DNA from: Methylocaldum szegediense
GTDB lineage: Bacteria > Pseudomonadota > Gammaproteobacteria > Methylococcales > Methylococcaceae
Length of the DNA: 64,000 nt
Direction of reading: 5' to 3'
NCBI RefSeq assembly: GCF_949769195.1
Contig: NZ_OX458333.1
Span: 4,126,001-4,190,000, forward strand
The notes beneath the pieces are model-generated. The model was not told the DNA's origin and searched no databases. It worked only from the letters and a program-made list of their open reading frames with translations. The translations under genes were made by a program, and so were the position numbers. Numbering within the stretch: the first letter of the stretch is position 1; each line of letters starts with the position of its first letter. Of this stretch, positions 17,741 through 27,839 are shown piece by piece.

Positions 17741-19024
17741 ACGTGGTTCACGTTTTTCCCAAGCATCGAGCAAGATCGCGACAAGCATGTCGGCGAGTAC
17801 GTTCACGCCGGATCGGATGCGCGCAAGGATCCAATCGACCGGTGCGATGAGTGGTATCGCAGCGGCGACAACAGCTTCCGGCAAGCCGGACGCGCTCAGT
17901 ACCAGCGGTAAAATAATCAATCCCGCTTCAGGAATCCCGGCGACGCCGATACCGGCCATGACCGCGGAAAGTACAATGATCGCTTGCTGACCAGCGCCGA
18001 GTTCGTAGCCTAAAGCCTGTGCTAGGAACAGTGCAGCCATGGCCTCGTATAGGGTGATGCCGTCGTTGTTGAGGTTCGTACCGGCGCAAACGGCGATACG
18101 TGCGGACGACTCCGAGACGCCGATGTTCCTAAGGCAGCGCAAGGTAACCGGCATGGCGGCCAAGCTGCTGTTCGCCGACAAGCCGGTCATGATGGCATCC
18201 GCCCCTTGTTGGAGATAAACCCGTGGCGATTTTCCGGCTACCAGCCAGGCCGCCAGGGGATAATAAACCAGACCATGAAGGCCGAGGCCGAGTGCTATTA
18301 CACCGAGAAACCCGCCCAGGTCGGCAAAAATTTCTAGCCCCGTTTTTCCGACGACTTGCGCCACGAGACCGAATACGGCGAACGGAACGACCTCGACGAC
18401 CCAGGCGAGCACCTTGGCTAAGATCTGATAGGCCGACGAGACAAAACCTTCCAATGGCCGAATGTCTGCGACATCTTCCTCTCCCTGACGATCTTTGAAC
18501 CACCGAAGAGCGGCGCCGAATAGCAAGGCGAGCAGGACGACTGAGATCACGTTATTGCTGGCGAGCGGTTCGATAAGGCTCTGGGGGATGTAGGCACCGA
18601 GGTTCCGCAGTGGGTTGAGAGACGGGGGCGGCACCGAACTCGGACTTGTGGGTGTGGCGTTTTCGGAGACTCGAGCGGTAAGGTGTTCGAGCCGGTCCCG
18701 CCAGGCCAACCCTGGTTCGATCGTATTCATCAGCAGCAATCCGATGGCGCAAGCCATCGACACATTGATGAGACAAATCATGAGCAGTCGCCCCCCGCTT
18801 CTCGCGGATATCGGAGTTCGCACAAACGCATCGAGAATTGCAAAAAGAATGAGCGGCACGGCCAATGCTTTCAGGAGTCGGATCGCCAGCATTCCGATTT
18901 GTCCGAGGTGCTCGTTTCTAAGTCCCCAAAGATAAGGCTCATCACCTCCAATGACGCCGAGCAATGCGCCCAATGCGACACCTATCAGTACGCGTAAGGA
19001 CAAGGGCCATCGTTTTATAGTCAT
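17729..19024 (-). CDS. Dicarboxylate/amino acid:cation symporter (DAACS family)
   Basis: Inner-membrane secondary transporter of 431 residues, GltP/DctA-like. It has about eight hydrophobic helices and the two re-entrant hairpin motifs in variant form: GLSANSSLAAMPVTL in place of the serine-rich SSSATLP hairpin, and GTNLNNDGITLYEA in place of the NMDGT motif. A periplasmic loop rich in proline and serine occurs near residues 125-140. The variant NNDGI motif makes the substrate uncertain; glutamate/aspartate or C4-dicarboxylates are the usual choices. It converges on nhaD. Upstream is an unremarkable region before the lipoprotein gene. Confidence 0.85.
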   Translation of the reverse strand: MTIKRWPLSLRVLIGVALGALLGVIGGDEPYLWGLRNEHLGQIGMLAIRLLKALAVPLILFAILDAFVRTPISARSGGRLLMICLINVSMACAIGLLLMNTIEPGLAWRDRLEHLTARVSENATPTSPSSVPPPSLNPLRNLGAYIPQSLIEPLASNNVISVVLLALLFGAALRWFKDRQGEEDVADIRPLEGFVSSAYQILAKVLAWVVEVVPFAVFGLVAQVVGKTGLEIFADLGGFLGVIALGLGLHGLVYYPLAAWLVAGKSPRVYLQQGADAIMTGLSANSSLAAMPVTLRCLRNIGVSESSARIAVCAGTNLNNDGITLYEAMAALFLAQALGYELGAGQQAIIVLSAVMAGIGVAGIPEAGLIILPLVLSASGLPEAVVAAAIPLIAPVDWILARIRSGVNVLADMLVAILLDAWEKREPRNKA

Positions 19025-19373
19025 GGTTACGTTCTACTTAAGGAAAGGGAGCGATTAACCGGTTAGCTGAGATCCTTCCGGGCAGGTCCCAAGAATTTTC
19101 CACTCGGCGCAGGGCGGGCCTGTCCAAGCGATCAGGGCTGAGAACGACTCAGAGGTGTGGCGCGTAGCTTAAGATGAGACACCGGATAGTCCAAGGGACT
19201 TAGCCGCGGCGCCAGCATGCTATGGTACGTCTTCCAATCTGAGGCCGGCATAGCGTCGCTAGGGAGTTGTCCCAATTGACGGAGCTCTCGCTTGCTGCTT
19301 ATATCCGTTGGACCGCGTCCAAGAGGGCAACCCGATGAGCCGCGTGTATCCTAAGGAAAGGAGGGTTCTGATC
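19025..19373. other. Intergenic region, no gene seen
   Basis: About 350 bases between the divergent transporter and lipoprotein genes, presumably holding both promoters. Only short open frames are present; the sole clear signal is the Shine-Dalgarno AAAGGAGG just before the lipoprotein ATG. Confidence 0.5.
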
Positions 19374-19856
19374 ATGAGATTTGTCATCTGTGGTTTGTTG
19401 TATCTAGCCGCTCTTGCAGGCTGTGAAAGCTCCGGAAGTTCAACCGAGAAGAATATACCGTTGAATCAGGTTCCGCCGGCGGTAAGGGCCACGGCCGACA
19501 GGGCATTGCCGGGAGTCCAGTGGAAAACGGCCAAGACGGAAACCGAAAATGGTCAACAGATTTACGAGATGAAAGGACGCGACTCAGCGGATCGTGCAGT
19601 AGAGGTCGAGGTGACTCCTGACGGGACACTGGTCGAGGCAGAAACCGAAGTTCCACTGGAAGAGGTTCCCGTTACGGTCCGGGAAGCTCTGAAATCGAGA
19701 TTACCCAACTTCAAACCGGAAGCGGTTGAATCGGTCACCAAGGGAATCGGTTCTTCAGGGTATGAGTTCGAGGGGCTGGACGAGGCCAAAAAGATGATCG
19801 AGGTCTTTGTTTCGGCTGATGGCACTCAGGTGACTGTCGAGGAAGAAGAGGATTGA
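19374..19856 (+). CDS. PepSY-like domain lipoprotein
   Basis: 160-residue envelope lipoprotein. The signal peptide ends in a lipobox (LAALAGC, cysteine near residue 16). The mature part contains two similar acidic repeats, each a PepSY-like alpha/beta unit: residues about 35-85 (VPPAVRATADRALPG ... VEVTPDGTLVEAE) and about 95-158 (VPVTVREALKSRLPN ... VFVSADGTQVTVE). Such domains are found in periplasmic proteins that bind or inhibit other proteins; no partner is obvious here. The ATG at 19374 has a near-perfect AAGGAGG site; an upstream ATG at 19335 lacks one and would disrupt the signal peptide. Confidence 0.8.
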   Translation: MRFVICGLLYLAALAGCESSGSSTEKNIPLNQVPPAVRATADRALPGVQWKTAKTETENGQQIYEMKGRDSADRAVEVEVTPDGTLVEAETEVPLEEVPVTVREALKSRLPNFKPEAVESVTKGIGSSGYEFEGLDEAKKMIEVFVSADGTQVTVEEEED

Positions 19857-20493
19857 GGGGCGGCTTTCCCATAGCAGGTTTCCATTCGCGCATAAGGCTA
19901 ATTGAAACACGCCTTTAACGTGGGAGCGGGCTTTATCCCCGAGTGCGGTTCGATAAGTTAGGTATGACAGACCGCCCTCACGGAGCATAAATCAATCCAT
20001 AGAATCGATCCGAGTTTGCTCTGCGTGCTCGTCTCACTTCCTATGACTGCCGTCAGCTGGCGTGAGTTTGGGTATCTCCTTGAAATCAAAGAGCCTGGAT
20101 TAATGGTCGTGCCGATTCCCGCCTGGTGGCGATTCTGTCGTCGTGCTGCATATCTTCCGTTCCACTTCTTCCGCACTAGAGAGCGGTTTCGATCAACCAA
20201 CCAAATAAAATAGTGCCGCATTTCCGTCCCTGAGAAGGCCTGTGGGGCTGTTACGGCGAGTGGCTGTACCACCGATTTATCGGTATCTTCGCGTTGCGTG
20301 AGCCGGCAAAAAAGCTGAAAATCGCGTCACGGCAATTTTCGCCGGCTCCTTATCGGGGTGGCGTTGACGCAACGCTCCGTTTTGTTCCAGTAGAGTCGAG
20401 CGAAGTTCGAGCGGCCACCTGAATCCGGGGGGCGGCAGGTATTCGTATCCGCTTGGGGTGATTATCCAATACTCTATAGAGGAGCTATTTGCA
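19857..20493. other. Intergenic region before the cytochrome P460 gene
   Basis: About 640 bases without a supported gene. A 65-codon frame at 20016-20213 has no recognisable features. It holds an inverted repeat (GAGCCGGC at 20300-20307, GCCGGCTC at 20341-20348) with a second inner complementary pair, which could be a transcript end or a regulatory leader structure. Confidence 0.5.
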
Positions 20494-20994
20494 GTGAAAC
20501 GAATTTCTATGTTCTTGGGGGCTATGGTTTTTGCGACACTGGCTTGGGCGGAGCAATCCACTGTGGCTCCGGCTCCGAACGGGATTACGATCCCCGAGGG
20601 TTATAAAGATTGGCGGCTGATCGCCGTAACCCAGCGTCCCGAAACGAATACGCTTCGTGCTATTTTAGGCAACGATGTGGCGATAGCAGCAGCTAGAGCC
20701 GGAAACACCAATCCCTGGCCAGATGGAGCCGTGTTGGCAAAGGTGGTAGTCAAGCAAAAGAATCATCCCAGATACCCGACGGCGCAGGTGCCGGGTGAGT
20801 TCGTTCATGCCGAGTTCATGATCAAGGACTCCGCCAAGTTCGCTTCAACGGGAGGTTGGGGTTTTGCTCGCTGGCTGGGAGAAAAACTGGAACCGTATGG
20901 TAAGGACGCGAATTTCGTTCAGGAATGTGTCGGCTGTCACACGACCGTCCAGCAGACGGACTGGGTATTTACCGCACCGATCAGTTTGCCCTAA
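20494..20994 (+). CDS. Cytochrome P460-family c-type haem protein
   Basis: 166-residue periplasmic protein with a signal peptide (cleavage after AWA, about residue 18) and one haem-attachment motif CVGCH near residue 148, close to the C terminus as in cytochromes P460 and c'-beta. IPEGYKDWRLIAVTQRPETNTLRAILGN and WPDGAVLAKVVVK match the family's beta-sheet core; lysines in AKVVVKQK are candidates for the lysine-haem crosslink that distinguishes P460 from c'-beta, but I cannot assign it. Family members oxidise hydroxylamine or bind NO, relevant because methane monooxygenase co-oxidises ammonia. I prefer GTG at 20494 (GAGGAG upstream) over the internal ATG at 20506. Confidence 0.85.
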   Translation: MKRISMFLGAMVFATLAWAEQSTVAPAPNGITIPEGYKDWRLIAVTQRPETNTLRAILGNDVAIAAARAGNTNPWPDGAVLAKVVVKQKNHPRYPTAQVPGEFVHAEFMIKDSAKFASTGGWGFARWLGEKLEPYGKDANFVQECVGCHTTVQQTDWVFTAPISLP

Positions 20995-21221
20995 GTGGGC
21001 CAGCAGTTGCCAAGCCAGCGGACGCTTGTTTGGGAAACGACGCGGCTGCATGTAAAATGGATCTTTTAACTATAAGACGCTGCCCGTTGTTGCTGGTCGC
21101 AAGATAAGACTGGAACGGTTCGCTCTGCGGTGAAACCGCATGCGTACCGCGGAGTCCAATAACGAGCGAATCAGGCTGGTACTGTTACTCGGTAGCTATA
21201 CAGCTTACAGGAAAATTCAAA

Positions 21222-21545
21222 ATGACTTTTGTAGTAACCGAAAACTGCATCAAGTGCAAATTTACCGATTGCGTCGATGTCTGCCCGGTCGACTGCTTCC
21301 ATGAGGGGCCGAATTTTCTAGTCATTGATCCAGACGAGTGTATCGATTGTACTTTGTGTGAGCCCGAATGCCCCGCAAATGCCATTTATTCCGAGGATGA
21401 GGTGCCGGAGGGCCAAGAGCATTTCATTCAATTGAATGCCGAGCTTTCGAAAGTGTGGCCAAGTATTACGGAAGTCAAGCCCGCCTTAGAAGATGCGGAC
21501 GAATGGAACGGCAAGCCGAACAAGCTGCAATATCTTGAGAGATAG
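21222..21545 (+). CDS. fdxA: 7Fe ferredoxin (3Fe-4S/4Fe-4S)
   Basis: 107-residue low-potential electron carrier. Cysteines C9, C12, C17 and C21 followed by proline, then C40, C43, C46 and C50 followed by proline, give the pattern for one 3Fe-4S and one 4Fe-4S cluster. The C-terminal extension ([14 protein letters not shown] ... PNKLQYLER) is characteristic of FdxA. It could serve as donor for the CysI sulfite reductase encoded 5 kb away, but this is inference. A terminator lies about 100 bases downstream. The 227 bases upstream contain no gene. Confidence 0.95.
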   Translation: MTFVVTENCIKCKFTDCVDVCPVDCFHEGPNFLVIDPDECIDCTLCEPECPANAIYSEDEVPEGQEHFIQLNAELSKVWPSITEVKPALEDADEWNGKPNKLQYLER

Positions 21546-21640
21546 TCGCCAAGGTAGGCGGCGTATCGTGCGAGAGCTCAACCCGGTTGGACGATTTACT
21601 TTCGATCGCGCCGAGCGACAAGTTTTTTCCACTGTTTGAC

Positions 21641-21670
21641 GGCGCTGTTGCGATTGGCAGCGCCTTTTTT
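21641..21670 (+). terminator. Rho-independent terminator downstream of fdxA
   Basis: GGCGCTG and CAGCGCC form a seven-base stem with a 10-base loop, followed by TTTTTT. Confidence 0.75.
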
Positions 21671-22375
21671 CTCTTGCAATCGGCTTTGATTCGGAAGCAT
21701 ATCAGCAATAACTGTTGCCTTCACCAGCGCTGATGATCTGTCGTCCGCCTTTGGAATGCTGAACCAGCCGCGTGTGCCCGGCGGCCGTGCAATCGCTTTC
21801 GTCCTGAGATAAGGCCTCAAGCGCAACCGGGTTTATCTACGATTTCGGTTTGATATTTCCAGGCTAGTGCCAACATCGCATCCTTCATGTCGACGCCGGT
21901 GACGCACTCTGTGTTTTCCGCCGATTGGGCTGTCATGTCGCGAATCTTTCCACCGCCGGATCCCAGAGACCGAGTGCGATATCGCCTTCTCTCACGTAGC
22001 GGGACGGATCGCACCACCCACCATGCATTTTCGACAACCTCCTGCAGTAGCCGTAAGAGCGGCTTGCCCTAATCTACCGGACAACACAGTGCGGGTTCGG
22101 TTTTTCCCGCTCCGGTCAATAACGCTTTAAGGCGCTTGATTCAGCCTTTTTGGCAAAGCCTCGCAATTGTTGACGCTTGAAGAATCCGTCGCAGGTGCTT
22201 TGCACTTGCCGTTGATCTTACCCGGACGGGCATCGTGACAGAATTTCGGGGATAAAAGAAGGGGCCCACTTTCAAAGACCATTTTGGCCCAAAGCCCAGC
22301 TTTGAGCAAACGGTGCCATTGAAGAGAGTATAATTTTCGTTGTCCTCGTTTATTCGGGATGTTGCTGAAAAGACT
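21671..22375. other. Gene-poor region between fdxA and cysB
   Basis: About 700 bases with only short overlapping frames on both strands (for example minus-strand frames at 21596-21826, 21817-22017 and 22127-22309), none recognised. It may contain decayed coding sequence. A TATAAT box at 22329-22334, 42 bases before the cysB ATG, is the likely cysB -10 element; no good -35 is seen at the usual spacing. Confidence 0.5.
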
Positions 22376-23350
22376 ATGAAACTACAGCAGTTACGCTATA
22401 TCTGGGAGGTTGCGCAGCACGAATTGAACGTTTCCGCAACGGCGGACAGCCTGTATACATCGCAGCCCGGAATTAGCAAACAAGTCCGTCTGCTGGAGGA
22501 CGAGCTCGGGCTTCCGATTTTCGCACGGAACGGCAAACATCTGACGGAAATCACGGCAGCCGGCAAGCAAATCGTGGCGATTGCTGGAGAAATTCTAGGA
22601 AAAGTTCAGGATATAAAGAACATCGCCCAGGAATACCGGGACAACAAGGTCGGCTCGCTGTCCATCGCCACTACGCATACACAAGCGCGTTATGCGCTTC
22701 CTCCCGTCATAAAGGAGTTCATGAATCGCTATCCTGGGATCAAGCTCAATATCAACCAGGGTACTCCGATGCAGATTTCGGAATTGGCGTCGCGTGGCGT
22801 AGTGGATATGGCGATTGCTACGGAGGCCATGGAACTCTTCGAGAATCTCGTCATGTTCCCGTGTTATCGATGGAATCGCTGTGTCTTGGTACAGCAAGGG
22901 CATCCGCTCACCGAGAAGAAGGAACTCACGCTGCAGGATGTCGCCGAATATCCCATCGTGACGTACGTTTTTGGTTTTACCGGACGCTCGCAGCTGGATC
23001 AAGCTTTTGAGAAGGCGAACTTGCATCCCCAGTTGGCGTTGACTGCGGTGGATGCCGATGTGATCAAGACCTATGTGAGGCTTGGGTTGGGGATCGGAAT
23101 CGTCGCCAGAATGGCTTACGACCCGGTCGCGGACGCCGATCTGGTTCCGCTAGATGCCAGCCATCTGTTCGGTTCAAGCACGACCAAAATCGGGCTGCGG
23201 CGGGATATGTTCATTCGCGGATTCATCTATGAATTCATCCGTCTATTCGCACCACATCTGACCCGGGAGTTGGTGGAACAAGCCATGGCTCAGCGGGACC
23301 AAAAGGCTGTCGATGCTTTGTTTGCGAACATTGAGCTACCGGTGCGCTAG
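22376..23350 (+). CDS. cysB: LysR-type regulator CysB
   Basis: Transcriptional activator of sulfate-assimilation genes, responding to N-acetylserine and sulfide/thiosulfate in studied species. 324 residues: N-terminal LysR helix-turn-helix (MKLQQLRYIWEVAQHELNV, ATADSLYTSQPGISKQVRLLE) and a type-2 periplasmic-binding-like effector domain with the CysB-typical THTQARYALP and GIGIVARMAYD segments. The ATG at 22376 matches the conserved N terminus exactly. It converges on cysH, its predicted target, with a 44-base gap, and cysI is 6 kb away. Confidence 0.95.
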   Translation: MKLQQLRYIWEVAQHELNVSATADSLYTSQPGISKQVRLLEDELGLPIFARNGKHLTEITAAGKQIVAIAGEILGKVQDIKNIAQEYRDNKVGSLSIATTHTQARYALPPVIKEFMNRYPGIKLNINQGTPMQISELASRGVVDMAIATEAMELFENLVMFPCYRWNRCVLVQQGHPLTEKKELTLQDVAEYPIVTYVFGFTGRSQLDQAFEKANLHPQLALTAVDADVIKTYVRLGLGIGIVARMAYDPVADADLVPLDASHLFGSSTTKIGLRRDMFIRGFIYEFIRLFAPHLTRELVEQAMAQRDQKAVDALFANIELPVR

Positions 23351-23394
23351 TTTTCTCGTGTCCAGCGTCTCATTGCGGGAAGGTGACACCTGCC

Positions 23395-24132
23395 TCAAGC
23401 TTTGGCAACCGTTTTGAGGTTGCCGGCATGCAGACCGCATTCTTTCTTGGCGGCATCCTCCCACCACCAACGACCTTCGCGCTCATGCTGATTCGGCAGA
23501 ATCGGGCGTGTGCATGGTTCACAGCCAATACTGGCGAAACCTTTGCGATGCAGTTCGTTGAAGGGCACGTCATAGGCTTCGATGTAATCCCACACCTGCG
23601 CCGATGACCAGTTCGCGAGTGGATTGAATTTGATCAGGCGATGGTCGGGCGTGGAAAAGGTTTCATCCAACTCGACCTCTGCCAGATGTTGCCGAGTTGG
23701 GTTTTGGTCGCGGCGCTGGCCGGTGATCCAGGCCTCCAGCTGAGAAAGCTTGCGTCGCAGTGGCTCAACTTTACGGATGCCGCAGCACTCGTGATGGCCG
23801 TCTTTGTAGAAACTGAATAAGCCCTTTTCTCTAACCAAAGCTTCCAATTGGGCGCGATCGGGTGAAAGAACGTCGAGTCGAATGGGATATCGCTCTCGAA
23901 CTGTTTCGATCAGGCGGTAAGTTTCAGGATGCAAGCGACCGGTATCCAAGGTGAACACCTGAATATCCGGCTTAAGTTTGCTGGCCATGTCGATCAACAC
24001 CACGTCTTCCGCACCGCTGAAGGAAATGGCGATATTGTCGAACCAGGCCAGCGCTGCCTTCAGAATTATGCGGGGATTTTTTCCCGCCAACTCGCTTTTA
24101 AGCTGATCGAGATCGAAGAATTGAGTGCTCAT
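23395..24132 (-). CDS. cysH: Assimilatory adenylylsulfate (APS) reductase
   Basis: Reduces activated sulfate to sulfite with thioredoxin. 245 residues with the PP-loop ([10 protein letters not shown] near residue 33), an arginine-rich substrate loop, and a catalytic cysteine in ECGLH near the C terminus. It also has the CC ([10 protein letters not shown]) and CxxC (GCEPC) pairs that bind a 4Fe-4S cluster; these mark APS-specific enzymes rather than the PAPS-type CysH of E. coli, so an APS kinase should not be needed for this route. Converges on cysB, its probable activator; its upstream region is AT-rich and may hold a CysB site. Confidence 0.93.
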   Translation of the reverse strand: MSTQFFDLDQLKSELAGKNPRIILKAALAWFDNIAISFSGAEDVVLIDMASKLKPDIQVFTLDTGRLHPETYRLIETVRERYPIRLDVLSPDRAQLEALVREKGLFSFYKDGHHECCGIRKVEPLRRKLSQLEAWITGQRRDQNPTRQHLAEVELDETFSTPDHRLIKFNPLANWSSAQVWDYIEAYDVPFNELHRKGFASIGCEPCTRPILPNQHEREGRWWWEDAAKKECGLHAGNLKTVAKA

Positions 24133-24397
24133 GTCGAATTAAGAAATACGTTGTCGTGGATACGGTAACACACGAGATTCAATCCTAAAAATTCTAAAAA
24201 TTACTTTTCATATAGAAAAATAGGATATGACCAAATGAAAACCTGATGGGTGATGAAGCTTACCAATGAGCACAGAACTACCGATGGACTCCGAGCTTCT
24301 AGGTTTGAGTCAGCCCTATCGGAACCTAAGTGACTATCTTCATTGGCCTTCCGTATCGGTTAGATGGGCGCGTTCGACTTCATCGCTCATCGGAAAT
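24133..24397. other. Upstream region of cysH
   Basis: Roughly 265 bases before the groL terminator, AT-rich near the cysH start (24185-24240). Presumed promoter region of cysH; no gene seen. Confidence 0.5.
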
Positions 24398-24428
24398 GAA
24401 AAAGCCCTGCCGGAAACGGCAGGGCTTT
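24398..24428 (-). terminator. Rho-independent terminator of groESL
   Basis: Perfect 12-base stem (AAAGCCCTGCCG / CGGCAGGGCTTT) with a GAAA-type tetraloop; in the minus-strand direction it runs into five T. It lies 28 bases after the groL stop. Confidence 0.9.
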
Positions 24429-24455
24429 GATGTCTTCGTCCGTGAAATCGACCGA

Positions 24456-26087
<1,632 letters not shown>

Positions 26088-26128
26088 TTAATTCCTCCAA
26101 GTATCGGTCTGAATGTTAATGTCGTGGA

Positions 26129-26419
26129 TCAGGCTTCGAATACGCCCATAATGTCGTCTTCGCGCAGCATCAGATATTCGGTTCCGTCGATTTTCACCTC
26201 GGTACCGGCATACTTGCCGAACAAGACTTTGTCACCGACTTTTACATCCAGTGCGCGTACCTGACCGTTATCTAGGATTTTTCCGTTTCCTACAGCTACC
26301 ACTTCACCTTTGATGGGCTTTTCCTTTGCGGTGTCGGGAATGACGATCCCGCCTGGAGACGTTTTCTCTTCTTCCCAGCGTTTTACGACGACACGGTCAT
26401 GCAAGGGACGAATTTTCAT
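26129..26419 (-). CDS. groS: 10 kDa chaperonin GroES
   Basis: Co-chaperonin forming the heptameric lid of GroEL, 96 residues, complete. [14 protein letters not shown], the mobile loop ([19 protein letters not shown]) and the C-terminal [13 protein letters not shown] are all present. AAGGAG lies 9-10 bases before the ATG. First gene of the groESL operon, preceded by a CIRCE operator and a good sigma-70 promoter. Confidence 0.99.
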   Translation of the reverse strand: MKIRPLHDRVVVKRWEEEKTSPGGIVIPDTAKEKPIKGEVVAVGNGKILDNGQVRALDVKVGDKVLFGKYAGTEVKIDGTEYLMLREDDIMGVFEA

Positions 26420-26477
26420 GATGACTGTTTGCTCCTTGAAGTAATGTTGAATCTCGAAAAAAGCCGCGATAGCGATG

Positions 26478-26504
26478 TTAGCACTCGCTAGCGAAGGCTG
26501 CTAA
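26478..26504. promoter_or_regulatory. CIRCE operator (HrcA site) of groESL
   Basis: TTAGCACTC-N9-GGCTGCTAA: the left half is identical to the CIRCE consensus and the right half matches GAGTGCTAA in 7 of 9 positions, with the exact 9-base spacer. It sits just downstream of the -10 box, about 60 bases before groS. Confidence 0.85.
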
Positions 26505-26505
26505 C

Positions 26506-26533
26506 AATATAGTGACGGCAACTTAGTTTTCAA
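26506..26533 (-). promoter_or_regulatory. Promoter of groESL
   Basis: On the minus strand, TTGAAA (26533-26528) and TATATT (26511-26506) are 16 bases apart, a good sigma-70 match. The -35 part extends to CTTGAAA, identical to the sigma-32 -35 consensus, but a sigma-32 -10 is only partly matched. The operator lies at the expected transcription start. Confidence 0.6.
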
Positions 26534-26697
26534 GTGGCCCAACATGAAATTTCGATTAAGGCTTGGGGCCGAGGAAAGGAAGGCCGGTAGAGCTTTACGC
26601 AAAAAAACGAAAGGTCCTATTGTCTGTAGAAGCTTGGGAATGCAGTCGAGTGGATGAATGTGACGGTGGCGATAGCCTGGTTATCGGTTCCGGCGGC

Positions 26698-26913
26698 CTA
26701 GCGACGAAAGAACAAATTGATCACCAGTGTCAGCACGAGGCTGATGATGATCATGGAGGTAATGGGGATGAAGATGTACTTGTTTTCGTCTTGAATCCGG
26801 ATATCACCGGGCAGTTTCCCGAACCAGCTGAAAATTCCTGGAGCGTACGACAGGATCAGTCCGAGCAGAAACAAGCCGATACCGACGAAGATAAGGATTT
26901 TTCCAATAGACAC
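26698..26913 (-). CDS. DUF2905 small membrane protein
   Basis: 71-residue protein with two hydrophobic helices (about residues 5-24 and 46-67) flanking a short loop, FSWFGKLPGDIRIQ, that is the hallmark of the DUF2905 family. Function unknown. It starts 3 bases after mxaL on the same strand, so it is the last gene of the mxaRSACKL transcript unless that proximity is accidental. An open 280-base gap with the groESL promoter lies on its other side. Confidence 0.85.
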   Translation of the reverse strand: MSIGKILIFVGIGLFLLGLILSYAPGIFSWFGKLPGDIRIQDENKYIFIPITSMIIISLVLTLVINLFFRR

Positions 26914-26916
26914 GGT

Positions 26917-27837
26917 TCAAACCCTCTTTGAACTTTCATCACCAGCCACTAGGTAGACCGAAGCGAACAGCAAGAGTGCCGCAAGCCCCAGCAACCATCG
27001 AATGTCGGTCCAGGTGGTCCGGCGTTCAGCGAATTCCGGCGCGCGCAATGCCTCCATGAGAGCTTGCGGTGTTTCCAGACGATGGTAGCGGAGTCCTGTT
27101 GTTGCGCTCAGTTCACGCAGATGGTTTTCATCCAGCCAGGAAAGGTAATAGCCCTCATGCGGAAGGCGGGGGGCAGCCTCCGTCGTTTGGTATGCGGTGG
27201 TGGATTCCGGTATTTGCGCGATATCGGTATTTTCCCAATAACCGATGAGCCGGTTTTCACGATCGTATTTCGGGACAGTGGTTGGTTGCAGGCCGCCCAC
27301 GCCCACGATGAGACCCGCAATTTCCCCGGGCTTTTCAAAAAAATTCGGGCGTATGGTCTGCGGTGGTGCTTCCTGGCCGTCGGTGAAGAACGCGAGCCGA
27401 ACGCTGGGATCGCGTTTCTTGATGTCCCGGATCGCCGCATAAATCCCTTGCTCTATAAAGCTGTTGGCCGCCCAGGCCATACGCCAATCGATATGGGCGA
27501 GCACGTCGTCGATCACGGGCAGGTGTTCGCAAACCTCAATGGGTTCGAACAGTAGTTGAACGCTCCGAGTCGTAAAAATTCCGAGGCCGACTTCAGAACC
27601 GCAAGGCAGTTCACGTACCGCTTGACGGATCGATTCCTTAGCGAAATTGAGCCGGTCCGGCGGCATGTTATCGACATGATAATCGCGCACGTTCATGCTC
27701 TGGGTTACGTCGACCACGAACGCGTAGCGGTAAACCTGCTGTGGCAAAGGGAGTTTCGGCTCGGCAAAGGTCCATGCGACGAGTACGGCGGCTACGAGCA
27801 GCGTCGTCGCGCGCCAGTCCCGACAAAACAACCGCAT
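26917..27837 (-). CDS. mxaL: MxaL-like protein, vWA domain, membrane bound
   Basis: 306 residues: N-terminal membrane helix (about residues 10-26), a periplasmic or cytoplasmic von Willebrand A domain with the MIDAS-type motif DVTQS (a DxTxS variant), and a second membrane helix near the C terminus (LLGLAALLLFASVYLVAG). Size, topology and position after MxaK match MxaL, one of the proteins required for activation (calcium insertion) of methanol dehydrogenase in methylotrophs. Start: ATG at 27837, 2 bases after the mxaK stop; an overlapping GTG at 27843 (GTGA) is equally possible. Confidence 0.82.
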   Translation of the reverse strand: MRLFCRDWRATTLLVAAVLVAWTFAEPKLPLPQQVYRYAFVVDVTQSMNVRDYHVDNMPPDRLNFAKESIRQAVRELPCGSEVGLGIFTTRSVQLLFEPIEVCEHLPVIDDVLAHIDWRMAWAANSFIEQGIYAAIRDIKKRDPSVRLAFFTDGQEAPPQTIRPNFFEKPGEIAGLIVGVGGLQPTTVPKYDRENRLIGYWENTDIAQIPESTTAYQTTEAAPRLPHEGYYLSWLDENHLRELSATTGLRYHRLETPQALMEALRAPEFAERRTTWTDIRWLLGLAALLLFASVYLVAGDESSKRV

Positions 27838-27839
27838 CT

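Noticed and set aside
16699-17784. Long minus-strand frame opposite nhaD (361 codons)
   Set aside because: Antisense shadow of a clear NhaD gene, with no family match and a charged, repetitive composition.
21596-21826. 76-codon minus-strand frame between fdxA and cysB
   Set aside because: It spans the fdxA terminator hairpin, has no ribosome-binding site and no recognisable motif.
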